Shown here in pieces: positions 1 to 10,700 of a DNA stretch of 64,000 nt. The DNA is taken from contig JASSKH010000020.1 of the NCBI GenBank assembly GCA_031763025.1, positions 10,786,528 to 10,850,527 on the forward strand, read 5' to 3'. Every line of letters starts with the position of its first letter. Position 1 is the first letter of the stretch. The notes beneath the pieces were generated by a model. The model did not search any database and was not told the DNA's origin. It worked only from the letters and a program-made list of their open reading frames with translations. This DNA is from Macrocystis pyrifera (Eukaryota > Sar > Phaeophyceae > Laminariales > Laminariaceae). The position numbers were made by a program, and so were the translations under genes.

Positions 1-126
1 ACGGAGTGATCCTCATCGGACCACGAGCCAGGTGGCTAGGGGACATCACACAGGATCCCCGGCCACTGCTCCACTCACACATGCGATTACACTGAAACCT
101 CCACGGCTTGGTATCTTTTGGCTACA
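1..126 (-). repeat. 3' LTR of the chromovirus (partial)
   Basis: These bases match 5530-5655 without a visible difference and end in ..GGCTACA, so the element-sense LTR starts TGTAGCC. About 90 bases of this LTR lie outside the window if it has the same 216-bp length as the right copy. Confidence 0.9.
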
Positions 127-137
127 GCACCCCCAAA
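127..137 (-). other. Polypurine tract next to the 3' LTR
   Basis: Read on the minus strand, the bases just before the 3' LTR include the purine-rich stretch TTTGGGGGTG directly abutting TGTAGCC. This is the usual place and composition of the plus-strand primer of LTR elements. It is short, so the exact limits are uncertain. Confidence 0.5.
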
Positions 138-204
138 GCGAGTTCACTCGACACGAACGAGCTTGACAAAACCAAAAAACCAAGACGAAATCGCATGCGG
201 CAAA

Positions 205-3108
205 TCACAAATCAATGCTGAACTCTGAAGCAATTTTAATCTTGAGCGCACGGGTCATCCGTAATTTGCGCAATTCCTTCACGACGAAGTCAGGCGCAGC
301 AGAATAAATCGACCGCAAAGACTCCCACGTGCGCTCCTCTGCTTCGAAACCATCCCAATCGACCAAGACAATCACCTCGTTGGCATCATCTTCGGCCACA
401 TGCACCAAAGCATTCATGCGGCATTCACCCTGCGCAAAGGAATGTTGGAAAACATCCTTCAGATCAGCGGTGACGTTCAACGTCGCATCCGCATAAAATC
501 GTAAACGAGCCACGTGAGCTTGATGCACCTTCCCAGAAACGATGTTCTGAACTGAGTACACATGATCATGATCAGCTGCTACCACACGCCACGGACCAGT
601 CCATGTGGACAACAATTTCGGTGTGACACCCTGCCGACGAACACGAGCATACAACACGAAATCACCAACCGCAAATTTTGGCAACACCACCTGGCCCTGA
701 GCCTGTTTACGTTTGTTGTCGCGAGACACGGCAACAGCTGCGCGAATATCGGCGCAAAATCTCTCCTGCTCTGCAACGACTTCACGGACGTTCGCACGCA
801 ACAAGTCAGCATTCATCACGTCAACATTCCACCTGCCATCAGACTCAGAAACGAGCGCCGAGAAATCGGTACGCGGAGCACGCCCAAACATCACGCTGTA
901 CGGAGTGCTTCGGTAACGTTCACGAAACGAAGTGTTCAAGGCCCACTGAGCGGCCGGCAAAACATCAACCCACTCCGAAACCTGACGACGCTGTTCTGAC
1001 AGAATGGAACGCAGAGCACGTACCACCTCTTTTACCATGCGTTCACACGTACCGTTCGACCACGGCGTGTAAGCGACAGCAAAACGATGTTCGATGTGCA
1101 ACGCGTCGCTCAACAAAGCAAGCACCCTGTTCTTGAAATGCGTGGCGGTATCACTCACCCACACACGCGGCACCCCCAAAGTCTTACACCAGGCTAGCAA
1201 ATGCTTCGCTGTGACCTCGGCTGTACAAGCCTCGGCCGGTTCCAACGCCACGTAGTTGGACAAATCATCCATGATGACCAAAACATATCGGAAACCATCC
1301 TCATCAGGCAGGCCATCGCTACCTTCGGGCCCGCTGTGGCCAACATACAAAAAATCAAAGTGCACCACTTCTCCCGGAGCGGTACCATGCACCGTGTCTC
1401 CGTAGGGACGAGGAATGAGTGCACCTGCACGCGTGTCTACACAGTGCAAACACTGGCGAACGAATTCGCGAACCTGAGAATCCATGTGAGGCCAAACACA
1501 ATATTCCTTCAGGCGAAACAAAGTCGGCGCCACACCACGGTGACCAGCCGAGCGCATGTGCGCGCACACCATCAAACGAGTTTGAAGAGCAAGATCATCC
1601 GGCGGAATCCACAAGACGTCACGCACCCCAACACGCACACGAAACAAACCATCATCGGCCAAGGTAGCTTGACCGAAGGTTGTCGAAAATTCATGAACAC
1701 CAACGCCGATACGAGCGACAGACCTTTGTTGCGAGGCACGAATCACATCCAATGCGGGAAGCGAATCGTCAGCATTACATGGGCTGTGCACGGCAACCGA
1801 ACGAACAGGCACCGTAGGAACTTTGACCCAACGAGACAACAGATCCCCCCAACAGTTTCGATCGCCAGGGATGTGTTCGATTGCATAGCGGTATTGTCCT
1901 AAAACACCCTTCCAATTCTCTAGGCGTTGTGCCATGGTCTTTGTGACCGTCGTGACACACTTCTCCGGATTGAAAATGTACTGCAAGTTTCGATGATCAG
2001 TAAAGATATGAACACCACCCCAAAGCAGGTATTCGAGCCTCCGGAACGTATTAACGATCGCAAAACCTTCTTTGTCGACAGTCGCCCAGCGCAACTGCGA
2101 ACCTGTGAACGAACCACTCAGAAATCCGAGAGGCTCGTGAGACATGCTTTCCAACGCCAATCCACTGCGAAATTCGTGTTCAGGCACTTGGGTGAGAAAA
2201 CTACCCCAATGGAAATCAGAAGCGTCAGGAAACATCAAAACAACGCACCCGGGACGAGGATGATGAAGCGGCACTGCTTGCGCCACCAAACCCCGTGCGG
2301 CATTCCACGCCCGCACCCGATCCTCCGTCCACGCGGTATCCTTGATGACACGATTGCGCGCCACTCGCTTAGTCCGACGTGTAGCCCCAACAAGGAGCTC
2401 CTCCAAAAAATCACGTAACGGTGCTACCGTTTCCGCTAAACGTGGTAACGATGTACGCAACCAGTTGACAGCCTGCAAGAATTGCATTAGTTCTCCAGCG
2501 TTTTCGGGACGACGCATTTCACTTAAACCTTGCACTCGAGCGGGGTCATGGGACACGACACCATTGGAATACACCTTACCACACCAGACCAGTTCACGAG
2601 AGAAGAAGGTACACTTGTGGGCGGCGACAAACAGTCCAACATTCTCCAGGCGTTCTAGAATGTCATCAAGCAGCTGCAGAAGAGCTTCTTCGGTGTCTGC
2701 GAAAAAGAAAACGTCATCGACCCAAACTTTGCAATCCAAACCACGCAACACTTCAGTCATGACACCTTGGAAATAAGAAGTCGCATTCAAAACACCTTGG
2801 GGAACACGGGTAGGCGTGAACAAACCGTCGCTTGTCGCCATGGTGAAGACGTCTTGCGCCTCCGGAGCCAAAGGCATCTGCCAGTACCCTTGAAGTAGGT
2901 CCAGCTTGCCGAAGAAACGCGCCCCCAGCAGATCTCCCATGTCTTCATGGTTGGGCATGACGCCCGGGGACTTCTCCACCTGTGCGTTCACCGCCGAGTA
3001 GTCGCTCACCAAACGGAAAGAGTCCTTCTTGGGCACCGCCATCGCCGGACTCGCCCACACCGCCTGGATGTTGTGGTAGACAAAGCCAAAAAAACACCAA
3101 AGCAGCAA
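205..3108 (-). CDS. Chromovirus pol: reverse transcriptase, RNase H, integrase, chromodomain
   Basis: An open frame of 967 residues. RT shows KLD (catalytic D70), VPQG near 102-105 and WVDD at 129-132, where Trp replaces the usual Tyr/Phe of the YVDD box. RNase H acidic residues are D295, E347, D371 and D416. Integrase has H517/H523/C553/C556 for zinc and D585/D653/E689 with the D-35-E spacing of retroviral-type integrases. A chromodomain (about 896-947, with VDWDGF and RTWESL) closes the protein and in this family directs insertion toward marked chromatin. The frame has no natural start; it should continue from the protease frame upstream, but an A7/T7 run at 3088-3094 puts the two frames one base apart. 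One base less would join them. Apart from that break no disabling change is visible, consistent with a young element. Confidence 0.93.
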   Translation of the reverse strand: MLLWCFFGFVYHNIQAVWASPAMAVPKKDSFRLVSDYSAVNAQVEKSPGVMPNHEDMGDLLGARFFGKLDLLQGYWQMPLAPEAQDVFTMATSDGLFTPTRVPQGVLNATSYFQGVMTEVLRGLDCKVWVDDVFFFADTEEALLQLLDDILERLENVGLFVAAHKCTFFSRELVWCGKVYSNGVVSHDPARVQGLSEMRRPENAGELMQFLQAVNWLRTSLPRLAETVAPLRDFLEELLVGATRRTKRVARNRVIKDTAWTEDRVRAWNAARGLVAQAVPLHHPRPGCVVLMFPDASDFHWGSFLTQVPEHEFRSGLALESMSHEPLGFLSGSFTGSQLRWATVDKEGFAIVNTFRRLEYLLWGGVHIFTDHRNLQYIFNPEKCVTTVTKTMAQRLENWKGVLGQYRYAIEHIPGDRNCWGDLLSRWVKVPTVPVRSVAVHSPCNADDSLPALDVIRASQQRSVARIGVGVHEFSTTFGQATLADDGLFRVRVGVRDVLWIPPDDLALQTRLMVCAHMRSAGHRGVAPTLFRLKEYCVWPHMDSQVREFVRQCLHCVDTRAGALIPRPYGDTVHGTAPGEVVHFDFLYVGHSGPEGSDGLPDEDGFRYVLVIMDDLSNYVALEPAEACTAEVTAKHLLAWCKTLGVPRVWVSDTATHFKNRVLALLSDALHIEHRFAVAYTPWSNGTCERMVKEVVRALRSILSEQRRQVSEWVDVLPAAQWALNTSFRERYRSTPYSVMFGRAPRTDFSALVSESDGRWNVDVMNADLLRANVREVVAEQERFCADIRAAVAVSRDNKRKQAQGQVVLPKFAVGDFVLYARVRRQGVTPKLLSTWTGPWRVVAADHDHVYSVQNIVSGKVHQAHVARLRFYADATLNVTADLKDVFQHSFAQGECRMNALVHVAEDDANEVIVLVDWDGFEAEERTWESLRSIYSAAPDFVVKELRKLRMTRALKIKIASEFSIDL

Positions 3109-4264
3109 TGCACTTCGAGAGCCAGTCCCTTTTCGTCGGTTCGTACCGACGTGGCGTTGCCTTGACAGGCTTCGCCTGTTGCTTCAGCTGCACTCGCATC
3201 GGCTCCACTTGCGCTGGCGGATCACCACACAGCGCACGGCGAAAAGCACCCACGCGACGAGCCAAAATTTCGCGCAAACGGGTTGCTCCGCCGACGCTTA
3301 ATCCACTCTGCTCTGCCTGCTGCACGCTGTCCTCCAACGCCCGTTCTCGGGCCGTCCGCTCCGCCTCCGGATCCATGAACATGTCTGGCCCCCGGTCGAC
3401 CAAATGTTCCACCGCCTTGTCCTCCGGAGCATCCACCGTAGCCTCGGTCTGAAAAGCACGCACGGAAACCGTCACTCTGCGCGCCGCAAGGTAACTCGGA
3501 GTCTCCACACCGGTCGATACCGGCACTGCGCGAGGGCGAAGCTTCTCCAGAGCTTCACGGTAGACGTCGATGCCAAGAGCTTTCATGGTAGCCATGCCAA
3601 ACAGAACGACGTTATCTGTACCAGGCATGACCGCGAAAGTGATGGGCTCCAATTTCACCGCTCCCCACGGCGTCCGTACACTCACGGCAATCGGCACCGT
3701 TTTGTGCGTGACCATCACTGAAACACCCGTAGCGGTTTTCGCCTGCTGCGGGCCATTTTCGAACGGAATTTGCAGATCGGCGCCGCCGAAATGCGAAGAC
3801 AGCTGCTGAAGTAAGCCGACACCGATGGACGTGAGCGCCGACCCCGAATCAAGGATCACACGCGCCATCAGCGAACCAACCGACCCTGGCAAAGAGAGAT
3901 CAGCGCGTAAACACTCAGCGCTGCGATCGACAGGCACTTCACCTGCCGTTGAACTCTGGTCGGTACCAAGAGTCACCTGACGCCATGGCTGCCCTCCTAC
4001 AGCCGGCGCCGAAGAAATAGAATCGGCGGTCCACCCCGACCAAGACGTCGAATATACAGACGGTTCCGGCGCTACCGCCCCTGCAGCAGCACCAGACACT
4101 GACTCCGCCCGCTCGGTGGATGGCGAAGTTCTCGCTCCAGCAGCACCCACCGATGTTCCAGCTCCTCCAACGTATACAGCTCGGCCGGCAACAGACGAAC
4201 CAGATCCCGACCCAGCGGCTCCTGCCGCTGGCGCACCAGAAGTTGAAGAAGCAACAGCAGAAGT
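3088..4264 (-). CDS. Chromovirus pol N-terminus: aspartic protease
   Basis: The frame opens directly after the gag TGA (4265-4267) and is in the same frame as gag. After an Ala/Gly/Ser-rich linker it carries the protease active site ILDSGSALTS (Asp about 100 residues into the part after 4150), followed by a typical retropepsin-like region with VVLFGMATMKALG (the helix/flap-end segment). It then leads into the RT linker (RYEPTKRDW). At the 7-base homopolymer 3088-3094 the frame shifts relative to RT; the same frame runs on to 2945 but the residues beyond the run are not RT-like. The protease would cut Gag-Pol into mature proteins in the cytoplasmic particle. No independent ATG is needed if the TGA is read through. 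Confidence 0.85.
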
Positions 4265-5216
4265 TCAACCGCCCGCTGTCAATTGATTGCCACCACGGCC
4301 ACCGCGCCCGCGTCCATGGTTGAATCTGCCCCGGCCGCCATTGCGGCCCCCGCGATACCCTGACGACCCGCGCCCACCACTGCTGGGAGCTGTGCCGCCA
4401 CCGCGAGCTTTTGGGCAATCAGAAACATAATGGTTGGGATCACCACACTCGAAACAGACGCGAACAAACGACTTTTTCGCGGACTGCTGCTGTTTCGGTT
4501 TCTGCTGCTGTTGGCGTCGCGGTTCAGCTGCCCCTGCAGCATCTTTCCGACCATACGCCTCGATGAATTTCCACTGTTCTGCAGCAGAAAAAATTTGGTC
4601 CATGACCAATGCCGGGTCCTTCTTCCACCCTGCAGCGTACGTTAGCTGACCTTTTACGTACTTTTTGAACTCGGACGGCCATAAGCCATCCACCAACGCC
4701 ATGCTCACAAATTCCGCCGGTCCGGGCAACCACGAACGGTCCTGCGCGCGGTACATGGCATGCACCGCGTGATTCTCCGCAAAATACTTTTCCATAGCGG
4801 AGTTTACCATCATCGCGCGGTCTTTGACGGATGTTTCACCGCCCTGCTTTTCATCGCGCCTCATTGAGAGAACGCGACGCAAGTCCGCTGCCGCCCGCGA
4901 GGTGTCAAATCTGTTGCTGGTGGTTGTGTAACCAGCGTGCTGCCTAACAGCGTCCAACAACTCCGAGGCGTTCATCGTAGTCTGATGCTTGTAAAATCCC
5001 TCAAAACACCGATGAATGTAATTGGGGATAAGCTGGCCCATGCTCACTTTGGAGTGCTGAACCACCCCCTGAGCGTTGGCGAGCTGCAGCCGTTCCTCAT
5101 AATCGAGGTACGCTGCGTAAAAAAACACGAGAGGCCTGCTCGGTCCACACCTCTCCGTATTTCGGTGGAGTCAGAGACTCCCCTACCACCAGCGGCGTGC
5201 TTGCCGTGTGCGCCAT
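4265..5216 (-). pseudogene. Chromovirus gag with a CCHC zinc knuckle, one-base frameshift
   Basis: Gag forms the particle shell and binds the element RNA. The long frame (from 5128 down to a TGA at 4265-4267) ends in a Gln/Lys-rich stretch, one knuckle CFECGDPNHYVSDC (C-X2-C-X4-H-X4-C) and an Arg/Gly-rich tail. The best start is the ATG at 5216, whose frame (MAHTASTPLV...) reads up to an A7/T7 run at 5119-5125 and there meets the long frame one base out of register. A single base less in the run would make one Gag of roughly 315 residues. The alternative frame that starts near 5397 lacks an ATG and has no Gag-like features. Because the run is a homopolymer, sequencing error or a genuine inactivating slip are both possible. 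Confidence 0.8.
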
Positions 5217-5426
5217 AATCCACAGCAGTCCACCTGGACTCTACTGTAATAACGGAGAAACTGCCGCCTGACCTGTGCGTCCTCCAGCTCCCGGAGCGTC
5301 CTCCCCTGCTGTGCGCTTCAAGCCGTTTCGATCCGTCCAACGGGCCAACTGCCTTCCCAGCTGTGACCCAATACTCCGCAGCCGAAAACTCCTCCAACAG
5401 AAGTTCCGCGAATATCTAGATATTAT

Positions 5427-5437
5427 GGCCTCTGCCA
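5427..5437 (-). promoter_or_regulatory. Primer-binding site (tRNA 3' end complement)
   Basis: Two bases inside the 5' LTR end, the minus strand reads TGGCAGAGGCC. It starts with TGG, complementary to the CCA tail of a tRNA, and has the standard 2-base spacer from the LTR. It is not the common initiator-Met site (TGGTATCAGAGC); the primer tRNA is not identified. Confidence 0.55.
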
Positions 5438-5439
5438 GA

Positions 5440-5655
5440 TGATATCAGCAAGAGGGCTTCCAGCGAGGGACTCCACCAGTCTCGCTGGCCTCGCACTCAG
5501 TAAGTCTTGTTCTTAGAGCTTGTATTATCACGGAGTGATCCTCATCGGACCACGAGCCAGGTGGCTAGGGGACATCACACAGGATCCCCGGCCACTGCTC
5601 CACTCACACATGCGATTACACTGAAACCTCCACGGCTTGGTATCTTTTGGCTACA
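5440..5655 (-). repeat. 5' LTR of the chromovirus (216 bp)
   Basis: On the plus strand the LTR starts TGATATCAGC and ends GGCTACA, giving the canonical TG...CA ends. The right end is fixed by identity to bases 1-126; the left end is placed at the TG two bases from the primer-binding site. It would hold promoter and poly(A) signals, none of which is clear enough to mark. Confidence 0.8.
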
Positions 5656-8600
5656 GATGGTATCACGTAGCAATGAGGGGGTACGTGCAAGTATGAGAAG
5701 ATAGGGTAATATGTACAACTCGTGTGACATCACGTGACATGCTGGTAACGTAAACGTCTCTGTGGGTCGTACATGTACGAATATACACGGTTCAGGGGAT
5801 AGCCTACAGTAGTACATGACTGACTTCGTTCGATCTCACTTTGTCCTTGTACCCTAATCGAGCTCCGCAGCAAAACGAATAATTTTACCGCGAAGGAGTG
5901 TGCCGTCGCCAGCATCGACATCCCTGTGCCCTCCACGATATTACATAATGGCATTTGGCTCGTCGGCAGGATGATGCCATCGCTGATCCTGGCGTTCAAA
6001 GCTCTGTTTTTGTATCATATCGAGCTCTCTATCGTTAAGGTATCGTTATCCAGAATGGACCCACGAATAAGACTCAACCTGTGTTTACAACTGAGTCTTT
6101 CGTTCTTCAGGGGCACCAAGGAAATCGAAATAATTAATCGTGCTCAGCGACGAGCACTACACTATGTAATGGCCTATGCCCAACACCCATCGTGAAAGGA
6201 TAATTCCACATCTTGGCTCTATGGCTTGCGGCTTTTTTTCTTTCTCATTGGCGGGCCCATACAATTGTAGGCTTGGTTTCTCCCTTTTCTGTCCGAGCAC
6301 CAACCGGGGATTTCACGACCCAACGTAGTCGTATCTCACAGGGACACGGCTAATAGTGAAAGGGGTTGGGGAGGAGAGCTTGAGTGGAAAGTCTGATTTG
6401 ACTCCACGCTGACAAATGTGGACCCCTCTACCTAGGGACCTGTCAAATACCACAGTAATAGAGTCAAGTTCATGCTTCAGAACTGCACTCTGAGGGTATC
6501 TACTGGCAGTACTAACGGCAGACACAAGTTTATTTCGGGTTACTATATTGGTGTACGTCACGTACGGCTGAAAAGTTTTCGTTGATTTTTTTACATTCCG
6601 TATATCATCTCTTTCCTGTCCTGCTCGCTCGTATGTTCTGTCTTTCGGATCCTGTGTGTTGCGCGTAACCCGACCAGCTGCCAGGTGTTGGCCACAGACC
6701 TGGCCTCATACTAACCTAGAATGCTCATCTCGTCGCTGGATGTTGATCTGTAGAACGCGCCGTACCACGTGAACCACGCCCTCGCACCCCACACGCGCTC
6801 AGGTCAAAGTATAGGTGGACATTTATCGAGTCGACTTCCGTCATCTGCTTAACTGGTTGCACAAATTTATTAATACTATATTTCTGCATTTCCATAGCGC
6901 GTTTTATTCCAGAGATGAAGCTATATTCTCCTCGACTCTCAATTTTTCTCTTTCTCTCTCTCGGATGGCGCATCGCTACACTGCACGGGCCCATCACGGC
7001 ATGCACGACTACTACATGGACAGGGTTTCTTTTTTCTCATTTATGGGCTCACTATACCGCCGCGTCGAGGTTGTATCCTGCAAGACCAAATCCGCGTTAA
7101 ACTATTACTAACAGAGACTGGTTGACCATTCTACGGCTTGACATTCCACTCACGAGCTAGAATGGCGTACCTGCTGTCCGACGCACGAATAGACAGGATG
7201 TAGAGCAGATTTGGCTTGCTTCGGAGATAGCAACGGAAGCGCGTTTAGGTGCCGTCGGTGTCACAATGCCAGCCGTGAGACGGTACCAGGGGCTGTATGG
7301 CCCAGAGGGGATATCCGGCTGTTGTGTGTGCTTTTCTCTTTCTTCTGTAGATCACCCACAGTAAAATTTAATGACGTAGAGCCTATGGAATTGTGAAGAT
7401 ACTAGGTCAAGGCCCCTTGGGCCTGGCAATAATAGTGTTCCGATATGCAAATATGCAAGACGCATCTCATATCCTGGGTGGTTGTTTTAGATCTTGCTGC
7501 TGAGTCGATCAACCCGCCCGTCCTTGATTCGGGTCGTGCGTCAACGCCTCCCAATGTAGGCGTTTCTAATTTCGCAACTTTTTCGCTATCTACTTGATTG
7601 CCGTACAGTATACGCACGCGGACTTCTCTATGTCTCGCATGTCTGTTTTCGGCGTTTCCGGCCCGGAGTAGCATTAACCTTGTGTGACATAGCTGGTACT
7701 CACGGCTTTCCAGCCAAACGCCACGGTAATTGAGGGAAAGTCGTTTTTATCGCAGGAGGTAGAGTTTCGTAACCCTTGATCACCCGGGAACGTAGGCCTC
7801 TTCTATTAAATAGGTGTTGACTTGGGCTACCTTAGATATCCCAGTACTATTATTAGTCCCCTGCAGCACGTACAGCAGTTGTACATCTATATTGGTACAG
7901 GCAAGATACAGGTACTATTTGCTTTTCTAAACCAAACCAAAGTTTCTGAACGAGGTTACACCTGGTATGATGCGGCCGACACAACGAAAACAAGGCTACT
8001 TGTTGACACGGTCATTGCCGGCGCGAGGACATAGCCCTTTGCCCGCAGCGGCTAGACTCACCCATGTGTGGTTGTGTGGTACGTCCACCGCTCAGCGTAG
8101 CAAAGAAGCGCTTGTGTCGCATGATTCATCATGGGTGAAATGAAGATATTCGGAAAGGTCTCAATCCTCATGTTTCTTGTCTGGTACAACTTCCGGATAT
8201 ATTAGATTCAAAAACATGCCCCTTCGATCCAAACAGAAAAATAATATACTTGTGTTTGGAAATTGAACTACAGTAGTGTTTTTATTTACAGCAGCTAAAA
8301 ACAATATTTCTGACACAAAAACGACACATCATGACTCCTCACCGAACACGGCATAGCTCCAATACTAGTGTAGGATATCGTAGTACTGAAACTTTCGACA
8401 TATATATCGTTGGAATAAAAAAAGAAAAACGAAACAAACAAGTTCGGGATTTCGATAAATAGTTCCGATAATTCGACAAACGAAAACGATACGATAAACC
8501 GACGAAAAAAGCATACCACCTACCAGAGGGATAAGGGAACACGGCAACAAACAGCACTATACCCTGGTATTGGATTATAATATCAGGTCATGAAAATAGC

Positions 8601-8692
8601 ACCAGCAGATTACTTGGTTAAGATATTCAGAAGCAGGTGTATGTACGTGGTACGTTTGCACCAGTACGGCGTACCTAACCAGAAAGCGAGCA
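5656..8692. other. No recognised gene or repeat
   Basis: Both strands carry only short frames with no family resemblance. Composition is mixed to AT-rich. A short frame near 6100-6190 contains a string reminiscent of LINE RT C-termini (INRAQRRALHYV), too short to call. Confidence 0.5.
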
Positions 8693-9349
8693 CTACGAAA
8701 GAAATACTGAGATAAACAAGAAAAAAATATACCAGTATTCGGGAGTCGTTTTACTGGAGTCTCTAATCTCCTGGGGGGAATGTCTGGAGGCTAATTCTTC
8801 CGGCGAAGCCCTCATGTCGCCCACCATAACTGGGTTTGCTGTGTTACTGAGTACATGCAAGCACCCAAGCGATGATAGGTACGCCAAAACCTTGCTACGC
8901 CACATGCCAAAGTGGGCCTCTACATTATCGAACTTTGGGGGTCTCGACTGGGACAAACTTGGGCGATACAAAGAAGGTAATGACACGCCTGATTGGGCCT
9001 CCGGCCCAGGTATCGGCACAGTCGACGCTGCTTGTTGTCTTCTAGCAGTTCCTTCTCCTCTCGTTCCCCCACCGGCCCCTCCTTTCGTTCCTGCTCCCTG
9101 CGCGTCCCTCTCGGCGCGCAGTCTCTGCTCCTCCATCGTCCTTTCCAGGACCTCTAATGTTTTTTCTCATTTCTTGCATAATCGTTTCACTCTCCACGCT
9201 GGCTTCTTGACTGGGCACGTCCTCGAAACTAGGCATGCCGAAGCAGGTTCCCACCACTCTAGATTGGCCTTGGCTACGCTTGCCAATAGAAGATGATCGG
9301 ACTCACTAGTGTGTTGATTGATCCCTAGAGGTATAGGCGCAGCTGGCAC
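8693..9349 (-). pseudogene. Ty1/copia-type gag fragment
   Basis: The frame from 9136 contains FDNVEAHFGMWRSKVLAYL, the motif (F.G..F..W...M..YL) that opens the copia/UBN2-type Gag domain, then a residue string ending abruptly in a non-Gag hydrophobic tail near 8720. Upstream is a coiled-coil-like, charged stretch (MEEQRLRAERD). Two frames meet at a T6 run (9160-9165) and would join with one base less. No RT, integrase or clear LTR is seen nearby, so this is a 3'-truncated remnant. A TATAAG word near 9390-9400 on the minus strand could be the old LTR promoter, but this is weak. Confidence 0.6.
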
Positions 9350-9590
9350 GGGAATGCGTGATTGACTCCAGACAGTAACACGGAACTCCTCTTATATTGT
9401 ATCCGAGCTGTCGAGTGACAGCTCATGCATCGTATGCAGGTTATTATCCAACAGGACGCGGGAATAAACCTCCCGTTTATCCCCCCGAATATCCGACTAA
9501 ATATCCATCTCCTATAATCCCATATCAATATATATGGAACTCCCTAATATTATATGTAACGTCTCCGTCGTGTTTCTGAGCACAATCAAT

Positions 9591-10700
9591 AGGAAGCAAA
9601 CAGTCTCGAACCCTCGATTACCTCCAGTAGCGCTCGCCGAAATAACGTGATGTGTTTTCACCAGAAAATGGTAAGGCGAACATCATATCTTGCAGTAGTA
9701 TACCGGTGCCTGGTAACGAAGGGTCGTATCTTAAAGCGGGACTGTATGAAATAGTATCCTAAATTTCTTTATTAATAACAGTAGATACCTGGCAGCTGGA
9801 TATGATTAAAAAAAGTAAAAACCGTCTGCTGTGAGCACGACCGATTGAGTGGTTGAAACTCAACTTTGTGAGCAGCGTTATTGCGTGATACGCCAGACAC
9901 GCTCATCGGGCGCGCTTGCTATGGATATTTGGTTTTGCTTTGTACATCTTCCAAGTAGAATACCTCAGACCTACTGCTGTGCTGTTGCTGCCGTAGTAGT
10001 ACTCATATTTCAATGCGCCTCTAGAGATCAAACCTTGCAGCAGCAGTAGACAGTCCGGGCATGTACGACCACCTGTATGATATCCTCCGATGTGATTGGT
10101 CGGTTTTTCTTATCGACCACACTCGGTCGAATTCATACTCTACAACAACCTCCATCCCATTCCTCCGGCCAAAACAAGTGACTTGCAGATTTTTATCAAA
10201 CGATCTGGTAGCAAGAGGGGCGCGATACCTCGAGAAGGCGCGTGTAGTCGACTCGCGAAGAGAAAGGGGCAAGGGAAGACAGCCACCGAGAAAGGCAAGA
10301 CCGAGGGGGTCGAGGCCGATGGCGGCCCACAAACCAAGGGGGTCGGGAGAATAAAACGGTAGCATCAGTAAGGCCGAGAATCGAACCTCGGATAGGAAAG
10401 ATCTACAATAATAAGATGAAGTATGTCTCTCTTTGTGGAGCAACAACAGCGAAACAAATATCCAGGACCGCGAAAAAATGAACGTCCGTGTCTCCTCTCT
10501 GAAGCAAATATCCCTCGAGTTCGGGGTCGCCGCGCTCATCGGCAGCGCGAGACTCCGAGACGCGCGCACGGGAGACCACCCGTCGGAGGTCGGCTCGCGT
10601 GACCGTCGAGGAAAGCGGTCGAAAAAGCAAGCACGAAAGCAGGGAAGTGAAGGCGTCCGGAGTCCCAGACAAAGTTGAAGACAAAATCCGAATTTTAGGG
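9591..10700. repeat. Dispersed repeat, copy 1 (paralogue of 21,991-24,370)
   Basis: From AGGAAGCAAACAGT through the stretch around 10,400 this region matches 21,991-22,225 and then 23,219-24,000 in the same orientation, with scattered substitutions. It includes a conserved tRNA B-box-like word (minus strand GAGGTTCGATTCTC near 10,376-10,391). No protein family is recognisable. This copy lacks the roughly 1-kb insertion present in the other copy, so it serves as the empty site. Confidence 0.75.

Larger units (their letters stand above)
1..5655 (-). mobile_element. Ty3/gypsy chromovirus LTR retrotransposon, 3' LTR cut by window edge
   Basis: A complete set of retrotransposon parts lies on the minus strand, in element order: 5' LTR (5440-5655), primer-binding site, gag with a CCHC knuckle, aspartic protease, reverse transcriptase, RNase H, integrase with HHCC finger and DDE triad, a C-terminal chromodomain, polypurine tract, and the inner 126 bases of the 3' LTR. 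The order RT-RNaseH-IN plus chromodomain defines the chromovirus branch of Ty3/gypsy. The 126 bases present in both LTRs are identical by eye, which implies a recent insertion. Gag and protease share a frame separated by one TGA; two 7-base homopolymers break gag and pol. The outer side of the 3' LTR is missing, so the target duplication cannot be checked; the base after the right LTR begins gatgg. Confidence 0.93.

Noticed and set aside
3088..3094. Programmed +1 frameshift between protease and RT
   Set aside because: The site is not at the gag-pol border where such signals work, and the same one-base excess recurs in unrelated genes at homopolymers.
5044..5397. 117-codon minus frame overlapping the gag start
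   Set aside because: It has no ATG and no Gag features; the frame from ATG 5,216 fits better.
5926..6195. Plus frame with a LINE-like string (INRAQRRALHYV)
   Set aside because: Only about a dozen residues resemble RT C-termini and no neighbouring RT motif exists.
10376..10391. B-box-like word, also at about 23,820, as a tRNA gene or SINE head
   Set aside because: No A-box lies at the right distance and the T-arm pairing has an 8-base loop.
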